Source: JAWVFN01 sp963696625 (GTDB lineage Bacteria; Actinomycetota; Thermoleophilia; Solirubrobacterales; 70-9). Taken from it: DNA of 64,000 bases. A program made the translations under genes and the position numbers. Shown in pieces: positions 1 to 7,990 of the stretch. Within the stretch, counting starts at the first letter, position 1, and every line of letters begins with the position of its first letter. The DNA is taken from assembly GCA_963696625.1 (NCBI GenBank), contig CAVOKZ010000046.1, forward strand, positions 1 through 64,000, in the 5' to 3' direction. The notes under the pieces were generated by a model. The model had not been told where the DNA came from and ran no database searches. It saw only the letters and a program-made list of their open reading frames with translations.

Positions 1-2
1 CG

Positions 3-551
3 GCGCCGACCGCGACGATCCTCGAGCCGAGCCCGAAGACCTTCTCGCTCGGCGGCGCCCCTGTGCTGCTGCGGGCGACCGGCGCCGACGCCGAGGACGG
101 TCCGCTGCCGCCGTCGGCTTTCGATTGGGACGTCGATCTGATCCACAAGGACCATGTCCATCCGCTCGGCGAGTTCACCGGCGACTCAACCCAGTTCAAC
201 GCGGTCCGCGACCACGATGCCGACTCCCACTACGAGGTGACGCTGACCGTCACCGACTCGCAGGGGTTGGCGACGATCCTGCCCGCGGTCTCGGTGCAGC
301 CGTCGGTACAGCCGCTGCGGGTCGGCTCCAAGCCCAAGGGCGTGATGCTCAGCTACGGCGGCAGCGAGATCAAGGGCGGGCGCACGATCAAGGCCGCGAT
401 CGGCTTCCTCGCCAACCTCTCGGCCCGGGAGAAGATCAAGCGCGGGCGCTTCACCTACCACTTCGACCACTGGTCGCAGGGCGGCCGCCGGGTGCAGATC
501 TACACGATCCCCGCCCACGGGTCGATCGTGCGGGCGATCTACAAGAAGTAG
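3..551 (+). CDS. C-terminal part of a secreted PQQ-dependent sugar dehydrogenase-like protein (5' truncated by window edge)
   Basis: The open frame enters from the left edge, so only about 182 C-terminal codons are visible. The visible part looks like the PKD-type beta-sandwich that follows the propeller in secreted sorbosone/glucose dehydrogenase-like proteins: an ATDAEDG-like turn (GADAEDG), a W-D-V-D-L followed by HKDHVHP, then DHDADSHYEVTLTVTDSQGL. A Lys/Gly-rich tail follows and the protein ends in YKK. No catalytic part is visible, so the enzyme assignment rests on family resemblance of the tail only; it could be another PKD-containing secreted protein. Its stop lies one base from the stop of the convergent flavoenzyme. 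Confidence 0.6.
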   Translation, partial: APTATILEPSPKTFSLGGAPVLLRATGADAEDGPLPPSAFDWDVDLIHKDHVHPLGEFTGDSTQFNAVRDHDADSHYEVTLTVTDSQGLATILPAVSVQPSVQPLRVGSKPKGVMLSYGGSEIKGGRTIKAAIGFLANLSAREKIKRGRFTYHFDHWSQGGRRVQIYTIPAHGSIVRAIYKK

Positions 552-552
552 C

Positions 553-2187
553 TCAGTCGCGGCGTGGGTCGATCAGGACGCCGGGGTTGAGGATCGCCTT
601 CGGGTCGAGCTCGGTCTTGGCTGCCCGTAGGGCGTCGGCGAACGGCTGCGGCCGCTGGCGGTCATACCAGGGGCGGTGGTCGCGGCCGACGGCGTGGTGG
701 TGGGTGATCGTGCCGCCCGATTCGATGATCGCCTCCGAAGCGGCGGCTTTGATCTCGTCCCACTGCTCGACCTCGCCGCCGCGCTTGGCCGGCGCGAGCA
801 CCGTGTAGTAGGGCGCCGGCCCGTCGGGGTAGACGTGGGTGAAGCGGCAGCTGACCCGCGCCTCGCCCGAGACCTCGGCAGCCTTCCTGCGCGCCGCCTC
901 GATCACGTTCTCGTGGAACTCCTCGAAGCGGTCCCAGGTGATCGAGGTCTCGAAGGTGTCGCTCAAGACGCCGACGGCGACGAAACCGTCGCGGAGATAT
1001 GGCGCCGCGAGAAAGGCCTGGCGCCAAGCCGAAACCGGATCGTCCACCCCGCTCGAACCCTTGGCCGCCGCCCCCGGACGCGAAGCGGAGGAGGAGGCGG
1101 TTGGTGTCCCGCCGTGGGAGCGGGCGATCTCGACGGCCTCGTCCATCGGGCCGCCGACCGGGACCGCCGGCGACTCGAAGCCGAGCACAAGCAGGGCCTT
1201 GCCGGGCGGTCCTGCCCCCGTCGTCTCCGACTCGAGTGGGTCGAGCAGCCGGCAGTTGGCGGGGTTGAGCCCCGATTGCGAGAGCGCCCGCACCGCCTCG
1301 GCGCCGCTGAGGAAGTCGTCGAACGTGACGGCGCAGGAGAGCTTGAATTCCGGCCGCGGCTGGATCCGCACCCAGGCGTCGGTGATCACGCCGAGGATCC
1401 CCTCGGAGCCGATCAGCATCCGGTCGGGGCTGGGCCCGGCGCCGGAGCCCGGCAGGCGCCGGCTCTCCCACTGCTCCCCGGCGGCGGTGATCGCGCTCAC
1501 CGACTCGACCAGGTCCTCGATGTGCGTGTAGAGCGTGGCGAAGTGGCCGCCGGCGCGGGTCGCGATCCAGCCGCCGAGGGTGGCGTACTCGAAGGACTGG
1601 GGAAAGTGGCGCAGGGTGTAGCCGTCGGCCTTGAGCTGCTGCTCGAGGCGGGGGCCGGTGGCGCCGCCCTGGATCCGCGCCGCCCGCCCGAGCGGGTCGA
1701 GCTCGAGCACCCGGTCCATGCGCTTGAGGTCGATCGAGACGACGCCGGGATATTCGTCGCGCATCCGCGGCTCGACCCCGCCGACGACGCTGGTGCCGCC
1801 GCCGAAGGGAATCGCCGCCGCCTTCTCATCCGAGCAGAAGCAGAGGATCGCGTCGACGTCCTCGGGCGAGGAGGGATAGGCGACGAGGTCGGGCGGATTG
1901 GCGAACTCGCCTCGGAAGCCGCGGACGACGTCACGATAGGCCTTGCCGAGCGCGTGCGAGACGCGGTCGTACTTGTCGTCGGAGAACAGCTTCTGCAGCG
2001 GCTTCGGGACCTTCTTCAGCCGGTTCTCCGGGATCTCGACGTCGCCCAGCGCCACCGGCTCGGCGATCTCATCTCCTCCGAAACCCAGCCGCTCCCTCGC
2101 CGCGGCGGCGATGCCCTCGAGCCCGGCACGGTTGGGCTGCTGCTCCTCGTAGCCCCAGCCCCAGTGTTTGAGTCTTCCGGCCCTCAC
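553..2187 (-). CDS. FAD-linked oxidase of the alkyldihydroxyacetonephosphate synthase type
   Basis: 544 residues from a GTG start. The N-terminus RLKHWGWGYEE is typical of alkyl-DHAP synthase-like flavoenzymes. An FAD-binding PCMH domain lies at about residues 95-280 (PPDLVAYPSSPEDV, then IPFGGGTSVVGG), and the C-terminal FAD-oxidase domain carries APYLRDG, DTFETSITWDRF and a triple-His motif (ITHHHAVGRDHRPWY, about 495-510), which is the AGPS active-site signature. The likely role is ether-lipid formation or a related glycolate/lactate-type oxidation; substrate unknown. Residues about 362-382 (between GGTP and VSAWRQ) are encoded by a copy of the dispersed GCGAAGC hairpin repeat inserted in frame. 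The GTG start overlaps the stop of the upstream restriction gene (GTGA). Confidence 0.8.
   Translation of the reverse strand: MRAGRLKHWGWGYEEQQPNRAGLEGIAAAARERLGFGGDEIAEPVALGDVEIPENRLKKVPKPLQKLFSDDKYDRVSHALGKAYRDVVRGFRGEFANPPDLVAYPSSPEDVDAILCFCSDEKAAAIPFGGGTSVVGGVEPRMRDEYPGVVSIDLKRMDRVLELDPLGRAARIQGGATGPRLEQQLKADGYTLRHFPQSFEYATLGGWIATRAGGHFATLYTHIEDLVESVSAITAAGEQWESRRLPGSGAGPSPDRMLIGSEGILGVITDAWVRIQPRPEFKLSCAVTFDDFLSGAEAVRALSQSGLNPANCRLLDPLESETTGAGPPGKALLVLGFESPAVPVGGPMDEAVEIARSHGGTPTASSSASRPGAAAKGSSGVDDPVSAWRQAFLAAPYLRDGFVAVGVLSDTFETSITWDRFEEFHENVIEAARRKAAEVSGEARVSCRFTHVYPDGPAPYYTVLAPAKRGGEVEQWDEIKAAASEAIIESGGTITHHHAVGRDHRPWYDRQRPQPFADALRAAKTELDPKAILNPGVLIDPRRD
1039..1101 (+). repeat. GCGAAGC hairpin repeat, copy 1 (type B arm), inside the FAD-oxidase gene
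   Basis: Core CCCCCGGACGCGAAGCGGAG at 1071-1090, flanked on the left by GTCCACC at 1042-1048, 26 bases before CGGACG. Here it is read on the minus strand as part of the flavoenzyme (SASRPGA), without frameshift or stop. It belongs to a family of ten copies in this window. Confidence 0.85.
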
Positions 2188-3027
2188 GGGTCGAGCAAGC
2201 CGAGACGTAGGGCGGCGTCTCGCAAGGCTTTCTCAAGCTCGTCCATTTGACCCGCCGTATACACGCCGGCGATTTCATTCCTTTCCCAGAACTTCAGGAT
2301 TCGGTCAAGGTCACTTGTCCGGCGATGCCATCCGAGACCGCCGACGACCGCAAAAATGAACTGCTGAGGCATAGCAGCTTCGACCATCTGCCCGATCTCC
2401 TTGACGGCGTCGGACAGCTTGCTGCCCGTGGAATCGAATCCCTTGATCGCGATCGCGATCAGAGCGTCTGAACCCCCACCCGGGATGGCCATGTCTGCTG
2501 GTGCCTTGGCGCCACGGCGCCCAGTGATGGTGGTCCGCGGCTCGTACATCAACTTGAGTGACTTGACCGTGGCCTCGACGATGTCGTCCAGATCCCGACC
2601 TTGCTGCACCGAACGCCCACCGAGAAGCTCGAGGCGCCATCCGAGTTGCCAGGACATCAGCAAAGGTCCAGTCACGCTCGAGCGAGCCGGCGAGTTGCTG
2701 AGTCAGCTGGAAGTCGTGATCGAATGCCTTGACGAGGTCACTTGAGCGATCGCGGGCAAGCTTGACCCATCCCTCCGTCTGAGTCGCCTTCAGCCAACCC
2801 TTGAGTCGCTCTTGGCTCAACCCCGCTGCCGCGGCGAGGACAGGGACCATCTGGGGCTTGCCCTCAATGAGCCTTGCGACTTTGGTGGCATCAAGCTTCT
2901 TTGCGGGCCGGAGCGCCGAAACCGTCTCTTCGCAGAGCGTGGTCAGGTCGGGGTCCGGCTTCGACACTGTCTGCCCGGCTGGGGCCAGCGCCTTGAGATA
3001 GCTCTCGCGCGACGGAACGTCCGTCAT
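2184..3027 (-). pseudogene. DpnII/MboI-family restriction endonuclease, frameshifted
   Basis: Two overlapping frames make one protein of about 280 residues if one base is removed near 2636-2645, where DVLATR in the first frame continues as WRLELLGGRSVQQGRDLDD in the second. The N-terminal part is helical. The C-terminal part resembles the DpnII family: a G-R-D-L-DDIVE helix, ALIAIAIKGFDSTGSKL (compare the SGSGSKL of DpnII), then IFAVVGGLGWHRR and a Leu-rich end. It would cut double-stranded DNA, possibly at GATC by family analogy; specificity cannot be read from sequence. It starts in an ATGA overlap with the methyltransferase stop and its TGA overlaps the GTG of the flavoenzyme. The frameshift may be a real lesion or a sequence error. 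Confidence 0.65.
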
Positions 3028-4012
3028 CGCGCGAGCACGATGTACTCGGTGGCGCTTCGCCGCTTCGCCGACCGGTGCGTCCCGAACGAGTATTGATGTG
3101 TCGCGGTCCGGACCTCAACCTCACGCCCTCGCGAGATCAGCATCTGGTGGATTTCCTCGATCTCCGGTACTGAGTTGGAGCCGTAGGACAACACGATCGA
3201 GCTTTCCGAGAACTGATCGAACAAGCTCTCCAAGGCCCCGCGAATGGTCCGCTTGTACGAGAACGGCGTAAATCGCTTCTTGATCTTTCGCGTCTTCGTT
3301 TCGTAGAGGATCTCCTGGCCGCGCCAATACGTCGCTAGGCCTTCCAAGAAGTGGTACCGCTTGATGTAGCAGTTGTCATCTCGCGGTGGCGCGTACGGGG
3401 GATCCAGATAGACGAGGTCGTATTCGCCGGGCTCGATCTCAAAGCCATCGCCACATCGCGCTTCGGCCGTCCCCTCTCCGTCGAAGACGGCGGCGTTGTA
3501 GTCCGCCACGGCCTCGACGAAGAGTTCGCGCAAAGGCATCCGCAGCTGACGTCGTCCGTCGTCGTATCGGAGGCTCGTGACCGTGAAGACACCCCTGGGC
3601 TGCTTCCTGGCGGCCGCCAAGCAAAGCGCGGCGACGGCGAGATCTCGCTTAGGGCCGGACATGCGATCGACATGTGACCACGCCGAATCGAGGAATCGGT
3701 GGTCATCATCCTCGAAGTACAAACCGCGGAAAGTCGTCTGAATGAAATCGCGGTCGTCTAGGGGAGGGCCGGTGATCAGGTCAAGGTCCTCCCGCGTCAG
3801 GATCTCCTCGCCGTTCACCACAGCCGCTCTTGCCACGCAGGCTGAGAACTCCAAGAAATCTCGTTGGACGAGACGTCCAAACCGGAGGCTTTCATCGCGT
3901 AGGAGACGACGGCGCTCCCTGAAAACGCGTCGAGTGCACGGGAACCCCCGACATCCTGGAACGCCGCCAAAAGATGTGGAATCAGCCGGTACTTAGATCC
4001 CATGAAGCGCAT
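3024..4012 (-). pseudogene. DNA adenine-N6 methyltransferase (D12/Dam class), frameshifted
   Basis: The N-terminal piece (RFMGSKYRLIPHLL, then ALDAFSGSAVVSYAMK) holds the FxGxK AdoMet-binding motif of D12-class methylases. The C-terminal piece holds the catalytic DPPY motif (DLVYLDPPYAPPRD) and an ATEYIVLAR end. They join if two bases (one GA of a GAGA) are removed near 3865, giving SSNDFLEFSACVARA, so the gene is frameshifted as it stands. About 328 residues when repaired, normal for Dam-like enzymes. The start at 4012 is chosen because MRFMGSK is the usual N-terminus; no convincing Shine-Dalgarno is seen. Paired with the downstream restriction gene it forms a type II system protecting the enzyme's own site. 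Confidence 0.7.
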
Positions 4013-4193
4013 CCGGGGGAGCCGGGTCGCTTGAGCGACCGCGAGCCCTAGACCCCCGGCCGACCGCGCAGTCGCCAGCTGAGCTTCCACACCCTGACTG
4101 TAGGGGCCTTGTCGGCCATCAGAGAAGTTGGGAAACCGGAGTTGATCACCACTCACGCAGAGTGGAGCCGCCGGAGCCCCAAAGCATGCAGGC

Positions 4194-6200
4194 CTACCAG
4201 TGCACGCCGCGCATCAGGTACGCGAAGGCGACGCCCTCACTCGAGAGCTCCTCGTCCTTGCCCTTGCCGTCCTGGTCCTCGCCCTTGGCGGCGCTCGAGT
4301 CGGGGAACAGCTTGAAGGCGGTGTTGAGGATGACGTCGGAGGCCTTGGGAGCGACGTTGTAGAGCAGCTCGCCGAAATTGCCTAGCCGCGTCGCGACCTT
4401 CTTCGGCTTGCGGATCATCGCGCCGGTGATCATCTTCGCCGCCTCTTCGGGGGTGATCGTCGGGAAGGCGTCGTACATCTTCGTCGGAGCGATCATCGGC
4501 GTGCGCACGAGCGGCATGTGGATCGTGGTGATGTTGACGCCCGAGTCGATCACCTCGGAGGCGATGCAGCGTGAGAACGCGTCGAGGGCCGCCTTCGAGG
4601 CGACGTAGGCGGAGAACCGCGGAGTGTTGGTCTGCACGCCGATCGAGCTGACGTTGATGATGTGGCCGCCGCGCTTGCCCTTGCCGCCCTTCTGCATCTC
4701 CGGCATCAACGCCAGGATCAGCCGCACGGCGCCGAAGTAGTTGAGCTGCATCGTGCGCTCGTAGTCGTGGAAGCGGTCGTGGGCGAGGTTGATCGAGCGG
4801 CGGATCGAGCGGCCGGCGTTGTTGACGAGGATGTCGACCTTGCCGTGCTCGGCGAGGACCTCGGCCGCCATCCGCTCGATCTCGGAGATGTCGGAGAGGT
4901 CGCACTGGTGGATGTGGGCCTCGCCGCCCGCTTCGGAGATCTCGGCCTTGGTCTCCTCGAGCTTCTCCGGGGTGCGCGCGACGAGCAGCACCTTGGCGCC
5001 GGCGTCGGCGCACTTGATCGCCGCCGCCTTGCCGATGCCCGAGGAGGCGCCGGTGATCATCACCGTCTTGCCGCCGATCGCCCCGGAGAGCGAGCGGTCC
5101 TTGAACAGGTCCGGGTCGAGGTTGCGCTCCCAGTAGTCCCAGAGCGTGTCGGCATAGCTCGCCAGCGGCGGCACCGAGATGCCGGTGCCCTCGAGCGCCT
5201 TCTGGGTGTTGGTCGAATCGAAGGAGGTCGGATAGTTGATGTAGACGAGGACCTCGCGGGGGATGCCGAGGTCGCCGAGCACCTCGTCGGTGATCCGCTT
5301 CACCGGCGGAAGCATCTGGATGCCCGAGCGCACCTGCTTGGGGACGATGTCGAGCATCTTCGGGTCGAGCCGCAACACCGCCTCGGGCGCGTGGGCGGAG
5401 CGGGCGAAGATGTTGACCAACTGGCCCGCGGTCACCGGATTCGGATCGGTGAGATGGAAGGCCTGACCGTCGAGGCCATCCTGGTGGGCGATGTGGTCCA
5501 TCGCCTTGACCACGAAGTCGACCGGGACGATGTTGATCTCCTTGCCCTCGATGCCGATCCCCGGGAACCATTGGGGGACGAGATTGCGGGCGCGCTGGAG
5601 CAGCTTGAAGAAGTAGTAGGGGCCGTCGATCTTGTCGATCTCGCCGGTCTCGGAGTTGCCGACGACGATGCCCGGGCGGTAGACGCGCCACGGCACCTCC
5701 GACTCCTCGCGGACGACCGCCTCTGACTCGTGCTTGGTCTGGAAGTAGGGGTGGTTCTCGACGTCGTGGGCCTCCTCGAACATCTCCTCGGTGAAGGTGC
5801 CCTTGTAGAGGCCGGCGGCGGCGATCGAGCTGACCATGTGGAAGCGCTTGGCGTCGACGGCCTCGGCGAGCTGCACGGCGTGCCGCGTGCCCTCGACGTT
5901 GGCGATGCGCTGGCTCTCGGCATCGGCGGTCATGTCGTAGATCGCGGCGAGGTGGAAGACGTGGTCGATCTCGCCCTTGAGCTCGGCGATCACCTCGTCA
6001 CAGCCGAGGTTCTCCTGTGAGAGGTCGCCGACCACGGGCACGATGCGGTCCTCGTCGGCCCCCCAGCGCGAGCGAAGCTCCTCGAGCCGGCCCCGCGAGC
6101 CCTCGCGGACCAGGACGTAGATCTTCCCCTCGCGCTCGAGCAGCAGCTCGATCAGGTTGCGGCCGATGAATCCGGTCCCACCGGTGACGAAGTAGCTCAT
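4194..6200 (-). CDS. Fused SDR protein, fatty acyl-CoA reductase AcrA1-like
   Basis: 668 residues. The N-terminal half is an extended SDR/thioester-reductase domain (TGGTGFIG at residues about 6-13, later YxxxK-type sequence YFQTKHESE). The C-terminal half is a classical SDR (TGASSGIG, NNAG, INVSSIG, YVASK) followed by a short acidic tail. This two-domain order matches mycobacterial AcrA1 (Rv3391-like), which reduces acyl-CoA to aldehyde and possibly alcohol in wax or ether-lipid synthesis. The upstream AGPS-like flavoenzyme fits an ether-lipid context, which is inference. Start chosen at ATG 6200 because GGAGGTGGAGAG lies directly upstream; the longer open frame beyond it lacks such support. 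Confidence 0.75.
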   Translation of the reverse strand: MSYFVTGGTGFIGRNLIELLLEREGKIYVLVREGSRGRLEELRSRWGADEDRIVPVVGDLSQENLGCDEVIAELKGEIDHVFHLAAIYDMTADAESQRIANVEGTRHAVQLAEAVDAKRFHMVSSIAAAGLYKGTFTEEMFEEAHDVENHPYFQTKHESEAVVREESEVPWRVYRPGIVVGNSETGEIDKIDGPYYFFKLLQRARNLVPQWFPGIGIEGKEINIVPVDFVVKAMDHIAHQDGLDGQAFHLTDPNPVTAGQLVNIFARSAHAPEAVLRLDPKMLDIVPKQVRSGIQMLPPVKRITDEVLGDLGIPREVLVYINYPTSFDSTNTQKALEGTGISVPPLASYADTLWDYWERNLDPDLFKDRSLSGAIGGKTVMITGASSGIGKAAAIKCADAGAKVLLVARTPEKLEETKAEISEAGGEAHIHQCDLSDISEIERMAAEVLAEHGKVDILVNNAGRSIRRSINLAHDRFHDYERTMQLNYFGAVRLILALMPEMQKGGKGKRGGHIINVSSIGVQTNTPRFSAYVASKAALDAFSRCIASEVIDSGVNITTIHMPLVRTPMIAPTKMYDAFPTITPEEAAKMITGAMIRKPKKVATRLGNFGELLYNVAPKASDVILNTAFKLFPDSSAAKGEDQDGKGKDEELSSEGVAFAYLMRGVHW

Positions 6201-6271
6201 CTCTCCACCTCCATGGATCCGGACCCTACAACGCCGGGGATTCGGGTTCGCGTGCGTCATCATGTCTGGTG

Positions 6272-6553
6272 ATGGCCGGTTTCTATATGGATCCCACGGG
6301 GCGGCCCGATCCCGACCGCGAGGCTCGCAAGGGAATCGCCGGGCGGATCGAGCTGCGACCGCAGACGCGCGCGGCGATGCTCGGCACCCGCGGCCTCGCC
6401 TGCCCCGCCTGCGACATGCCGCTTTCGATCGGCGAGCCATTGACCTGGGATCGCCACGCGGCGTGCCCGTTCTGCGATGAGGTGGCCCCGACGCGGGAGT
6501 TCGTCCGCGATCACGGCTGGCCCGAGGTCGAGCTGGTCGCGCGCTTTCGTTGA
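6272..6553 (+). CDS. Small zinc-ribbon protein of unknown function
   Basis: 93 residues from ATG 6272. Two Cys pairs, CPACD and CPFCD, about 28 residues apart, look like a single zinc ribbon; no other domain is recognisable. Its TGA overlaps the TTG start of the photolyase gene (TTGA), so the two are probably translationally coupled. The function is unknown. A GTG just upstream (6269) is an alternative start. Confidence 0.6.
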   Translation: MAGFYMDPTGRPDPDREARKGIAGRIELRPQTRAAMLGTRGLACPACDMPLSIGEPLTWDRHAACPFCDEVAPTREFVRDHGWPEVELVARFR

Positions 6554-7965
6554 GTACCGGCCTGGTCTGGCTGCGCCGCGACCTGCGGCTGTTCGACAAC
6601 CCGGCGGTCGCCGAAGCCGGGCAGCGGCACGACCGCGTGCTCGTCTGCTTCTGCTTCGAGCACGGGCTGGTGCGCGGCCGCTTCTCGTGTCCCAGCCGCA
6701 ATGCCTATCTGCTCGATGCGCTGAGCAGCATCGAGCGCGAGCTGCGCGAGATCGGCGGCCGCCTCGTGTTCCGCGAGGGCCGGCCGTCGCATGAGATTCC
6801 GGCCCTCGCGCGAGAGATCGGCGCCGAGGCGGTGCACGCCAACGCCGATCACACACCCCACGCCCGCAGCCGCGACGCACGCGTCGCGCGCGCGCTGGGC
6901 GACGAGCGAACCGAGCTGGTCCTGCACGGCGGAATCGCCTGCACCGACGTGGGCGCGATCGCCGACTCCTCGGGTGAGCCGTTCAGGGTCTTCGACCCGT
7001 TCTTCGACGCGTGGCGGGAAGCGCCGCGCCGGTCGGCCATGTTGCGGCCGCGGATTCTGCTGGCCCCCGAGGGGGTTGCCTCGGGAAGCGTGCCGCCGCA
7101 CTCGCGGCTGAAGATCGACTCCGACGCCAAACGCATTGCCGACCTCAACTCCCCCGGCGAGCCGGCGTCGCGCCGCCGCCTCGACCAGTACATCAAGAAG
7201 ACGAGCTCCTATGACGAGGCCCGCGACCGGCCCGACCTCGACTGGACCTCGCATCTTTCGGCGGCGATCCACTTCGGCTGCATCTCCCCGGCCAACTTCG
7301 AAGAGCGGCTGGCGGCGCGGCCCGGGCGGGGCCGAATCCAGCTCCGCCGCCAGCTCGCCTGGCGGGACTACTTCCTCCACCTCTCGCACCACTTCGGCGA
7401 TCAGCTCGAGCGCGGCCACGAGCGCAACATGCGCGAGTTCCGCTGGCAACGCGACCGCAAGGCCCTCGAGGCATGGAAGCGAGGCCACACCGGATTGCCG
7501 CTCGTCGATGCCGGCATGCGCCAGCTGCTCTCCGAGGGCTGGATGCATGGCCGCATACGGATGCTCGCGGCGCACTTCCTGACCAAGCACCTGCTCTGCG
7601 ACTGGCGCGAGGGCGAGGCCCACTTCATGCGGCATTCGATCGACGGCGACGTCGCGATCAACAACGGCAGCTGGCAATGGGCCGCATCACTGGGCACCGA
7701 CCCGCTGATCTACTTCCGCGTCTTCAACCCGGTGCGCCAGCACCAGCGCCTCGATCCCGACGGGATCTACGTGCGGCGCTGGCTGCCGGAGCTCGCCGAC
7801 ATCCCCGACGAGTACATCGCCGAGCCCTGGACGACGCCGCCCGACATCCAGAAACGGGCGCGATGCGTGATCGGCGAGGACTACCCGGCGCCGATGGTCG
7901 ATCTGCGAGAGGCGCGAAAGCATTCGATCGAGCGATTTCGGCGGCACCTCGCAACCGTCGGATGA
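6550..7965 (+). CDS. phrB: Deoxyribodipyrimidine photolyase (class I / cryptochrome family)
   Basis: 471 residues, normal for class I photolyases. The N-terminal alpha/beta antenna domain begins GLVWLRRDLRLFDNPAV. The C-terminal FAD domain is very well conserved: LPLVDAGMRQLLSEGWMHGR, then FLTKHLLCDWREGE, DGDVAINNGSWQWAASLGTD and FRVFNP. It would repair UV pyrimidine dimers using blue light. It starts with TTG in a 4-base overlap with the zinc-ribbon gene. CPD versus 6-4 specificity cannot be decided by eye, though the motifs favour CPD. Confidence 0.92.
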   Translation: MSTGLVWLRRDLRLFDNPAVAEAGQRHDRVLVCFCFEHGLVRGRFSCPSRNAYLLDALSSIERELREIGGRLVFREGRPSHEIPALAREIGAEAVHANADHTPHARSRDARVARALGDERTELVLHGGIACTDVGAIADSSGEPFRVFDPFFDAWREAPRRSAMLRPRILLAPEGVASGSVPPHSRLKIDSDAKRIADLNSPGEPASRRRLDQYIKKTSSYDEARDRPDLDWTSHLSAAIHFGCISPANFEERLAARPGRGRIQLRRQLAWRDYFLHLSHHFGDQLERGHERNMREFRWQRDRKALEAWKRGHTGLPLVDAGMRQLLSEGWMHGRIRMLAAHFLTKHLLCDWREGEAHFMRHSIDGDVAINNGSWQWAASLGTDPLIYFRVFNPVRQHQRLDPDGIYVRRWLPELADIPDEYIAEPWTTPPDIQKRARCVIGEDYPAPMVDLREARKHSIERFRRHLATVG

Positions 7966-7990
7966 GCTCTAAGTCGTAGAGTAAGGACGG

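Noticed and set aside
3860..3870. Phase-variable tract in the methylase gene
   Set aside because: The duplicated GA is only two units long, far too short for slippage-based phase variation.
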